Assembly (NCBI RefSeq): GCF_030546645.1
Contig: NZ_JAUOTO010000006.1
Coordinates: 1-64,000, forward strand
Reading direction: 5' to 3'
Origin: Flavitalea plasmicola
GTDB lineage: Bacteria > Bacteroidota > Bacteroidia > Chitinophagales > Chitinophagaceae
DNA length: 64,000 nucleotides
A program made the translations under genes and the position numbers. The notes beneath the pieces were generated by a model that searched no databases, was not told where the DNA came from, and saw nothing but the letters and a program-made list of their open reading frames with translations. Below are positions 63,201-64,000 of the stretch, piece after piece. Position 1 is the first letter of the stretch, and each line of letters begins with the position of its first letter.

Positions 63201-64000
63201 GGTAGCCAGCCATTGCCCTTGGGTGAGATCATTAGGGTCTTCGATCACCCGGACTTTTGTGGCCGTCACCAGGCCGATGGTCTGGACGGCTGCCTGATCG
63301 CTCGTGGAAGGAAGCAGCTCTGCGTGCTGGTTGGTGCCAGCGTCTAAAAAGGAATTATAGAAGGGAGTAAAATGCTTGTCCGGAGTATAGCTGTAGTCAT
63401 CATAAAAAGTCATCGTCAGGGCAATGAAATTTGCGTTTGTGGGCAAGGGATTATCCAGGACTGGCAGCGTGTTGCTAAAAGCATTGCCGGTGGTGGTGCC
63501 CGTGACGATCTCAGCCGTAAAGTCCACGGTAGTCGGCGTTTCAAAGCCATTATCCAGGGTGATGGAGTTCAGCGCCCGCCAATCACCAGTGGCTGCGGGA
63601 TCCACCAGATTGACGTCTTGGGCGAGGGAAAAAGGGGTCGTTCCATTGACGGTCACCGTACCGCTGGTGCCAGTGCCTGTATGGGTAGTGACGTACTGCT
63701 GCAACTGGCTTGGGTTCCCGCTATAAGTGATCATGCCGGTGGTTGTGACGCGGTTCAATGCATCGTACATTGTCGTCATCCATTGATTCCTTGCCCTCAT
63801 ATTGCCATCCTGGCTGAAGACCTGGCGGTCTCTTTGATCATAGATCATATATACCCAGGCTGCACCGGGAACTTTTTTTGCGGTCATTCGCTGGCGCTGG
63901 TCGTATTCATACCGGTAACAAAGCTCGCTGATCGTCGTTGTATCCGCGCTCAGGTTCCAGCTATTGCCGTAGGCGATGGTCACGGCCTTGGGAGAGAGCA
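60297..64000 (-). CDS. Rhs protein with HELLGH metallopeptidase-like tip (runs off right edge)
   Basis: At least 1228 residues; the 5' end is outside the window. YD repeats and the Rhs core are very close in sequence to the cassette at 53603-57225. After [17 protein letters not shown] the end of the core changes to the type found at 7183 ([20 protein letters not shown]...DPLGD). The tip has EINLSHELLGHAADADLG at about 89-98 residues from the C-terminus and EFQATHKENMIRSELG 26-30 residues later. An HExxxH zinc site with a downstream glutamate ligand is inferred, so a peptidase toxin is likely. The exported immunity candidate follows at 1 base. Confidence 0.8.
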   Translation of the reverse strand, partial: LSPKAVTIAYGNSWNLSADTTTISELCYRYEYDQRQRMTAKKVPGAAWVYMIYDQRDRQVFSQDGNMRARNQWMTTMYDALNRVTTTGMITYSGNPSQLQQYVTTHTGTGTSGTVTVNGTTPFSLAQDVNLVDPAATGDWRALNSITLDNGFETPTTVDFTAEIVTGTTTGNAFSNTLPVLDNPLPTNANFIALTMTFYDDYSYTPDKHFTPFYNSFLDAGTNQHAELLPSTSDQAAVQTIGLVTATKVRVIEDPNDLTQGQWLATANFYDDRARVIQTQTDNYRGATDKVTNRYNFTGQIISSFYHHQNPAALTNNNTRIKTNLNYDHAGRLLEVYKIINETDSTKRLIARNDYDQMGRLKQKHLGQRPTDGSFLETQDYTYNIRGWLKGINKDYSNNDNSHGGNNRWFGMELSYDWGFGSNQLNGNIAGTKWRSKGDGQQRAYGFGYDAASRLMYGDFNQYSGSAWDKTAGIDFSTIMGNGTDPNTAYDENGNIKAMLQSGWQLGGSHPIDSLSYTYYANSNKLRNVIDGRNDAQTTMGDFRTSSLSPYNTGKTNTAIDYVYDINGNMTRDLNKDIGSQTTDGIIYNHLNLPWQVKVRSATGTKGTITYIYDAAGNKIKKTTVDSAGSAQTVTTYIGPFQYQGKRATGANNGAPADTLQLISQEEGRIRVASDTTGGQAKTSFKYDYFIKDHLGNTRMVLTDEQQTDRYPAATMEPGAAATENLFYSKLDNTRTALPPGYPTDTTTNPNQNVARLNGGTTGPKIGPGITLKVMAGDQFSIRASSWYKLNGTSPGTPANPLSDLLAALISGVGALPGGGHPSSAVLQANSTPLSDNISEFLSDMNASTISTRPQAFVNWVLFDEQFNYVAESSGFEQVGNDQELKKHTRLNLPVTKSGYVYIYLSNSTPNIDVYFDNLQVTHTRGPLLEETHYYPGGLTMAGVSDKALKGGYAENKYRYNKGSELQNKEFSDGSGLEMYETRFRQLDVQLGGRWWQADPKPNVSESPYAAMRNNPILNNDPLGDTIRANGGFWANVVVGVALAKLRQSKTATKTINQLATSKNIFTINLTNGKSEFINNDPIKAYANQLVSAGLKDKNDKSIQGGSGGTINWNPVPGAEATAEGSFPTFTSRPEINLSHELLGHAADADLGNKNNTIVNGLPTDEFQATHKENMIRSELGIPLRTYYGGKAQDPDTGEYYYNGGGQKLIKHRTVSTFYPGYDYSIQNPPINN

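Overview
The window comes from a Bacteroidota genome, most likely a member of the Chitinophagales. The grounds are Rhs proteins with a DUF6443-like N-terminus, a TraE-TraM/Mob conjugation module of the Bacteroides conjugative-transposon kind, an RteC-like regulator, a large type II-C Cas9, few Shine-Dalgarno sequences, and promoter-like TTTG / TAnnTTTG boxes. No rRNA or tRNA gene was recognised.

Left Rhs locus (1-21.4 kb, minus strand). A three-gene operon runs from a coiled-coil plus beta-barrel outer-membrane protein (21418-19958), to a 1608-residue exported YD-type protein with a leucine-rich C-terminal region (19907-15081), to a complete Rhs protein with an AHH-type nuclease tip (15047-10893). 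Downstream of it (towards position 1) lie promoterless, 5'-truncated Rhs cassettes that all begin at the same core position. They carry other toxin tips, candidate immunity genes, displaced tip fragments, two RelE-toxin remnants and broken genes, separated by copies of a composite palindromic repeat of about 0.5-0.75 kb.

Centre (21.6-32.1 kb). An alpha/beta hydrolase, an HTH-like gene and a fourth repeat copy precede a complete type II-C CRISPR-Cas locus: a tracrRNA on the minus strand, cas9-cas1-cas2 on the plus strand, and an array of 36 repeats and 35 spacers. Repeat:anti-repeat pairing shows that the array is transcribed on the minus strand, towards the cas genes. The repeats are perfect next to cas2 and decay towards the far, promoter end.

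Conjugation module (32.2-46.2 kb, minus strand). An RteC-like regulator, a 53-residue membrane protein, TraE, TraF, TraG, four small exported or membrane proteins, TraJ, TraK, TraM, an accessory Mob protein, a relaxase and a coupling ATPase follow in order. No TraN/VirB9-like gene and no integrase are seen in the window. Two Crp/Fnr-type genes and a second copy of the HTH-like gene follow; the two HTH copies bracket the CRISPR and conjugation segment.

Right Rhs locus (47.8-64 kb, minus strand). After small exported proteins, an acyltransferase and several decayed genes come two truncated Rhs cassettes and one long Rhs gene that runs off the window, each with a candidate immunity gene. In contrast to the left locus, almost all small partner genes here encode exported proteins or lipoproteins. 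Two of the three tips carry protease-like motifs (JAMM-like and HELLGH). The working inference is that left-locus tips act in the cytoplasm and right-locus tips act in the cell envelope.
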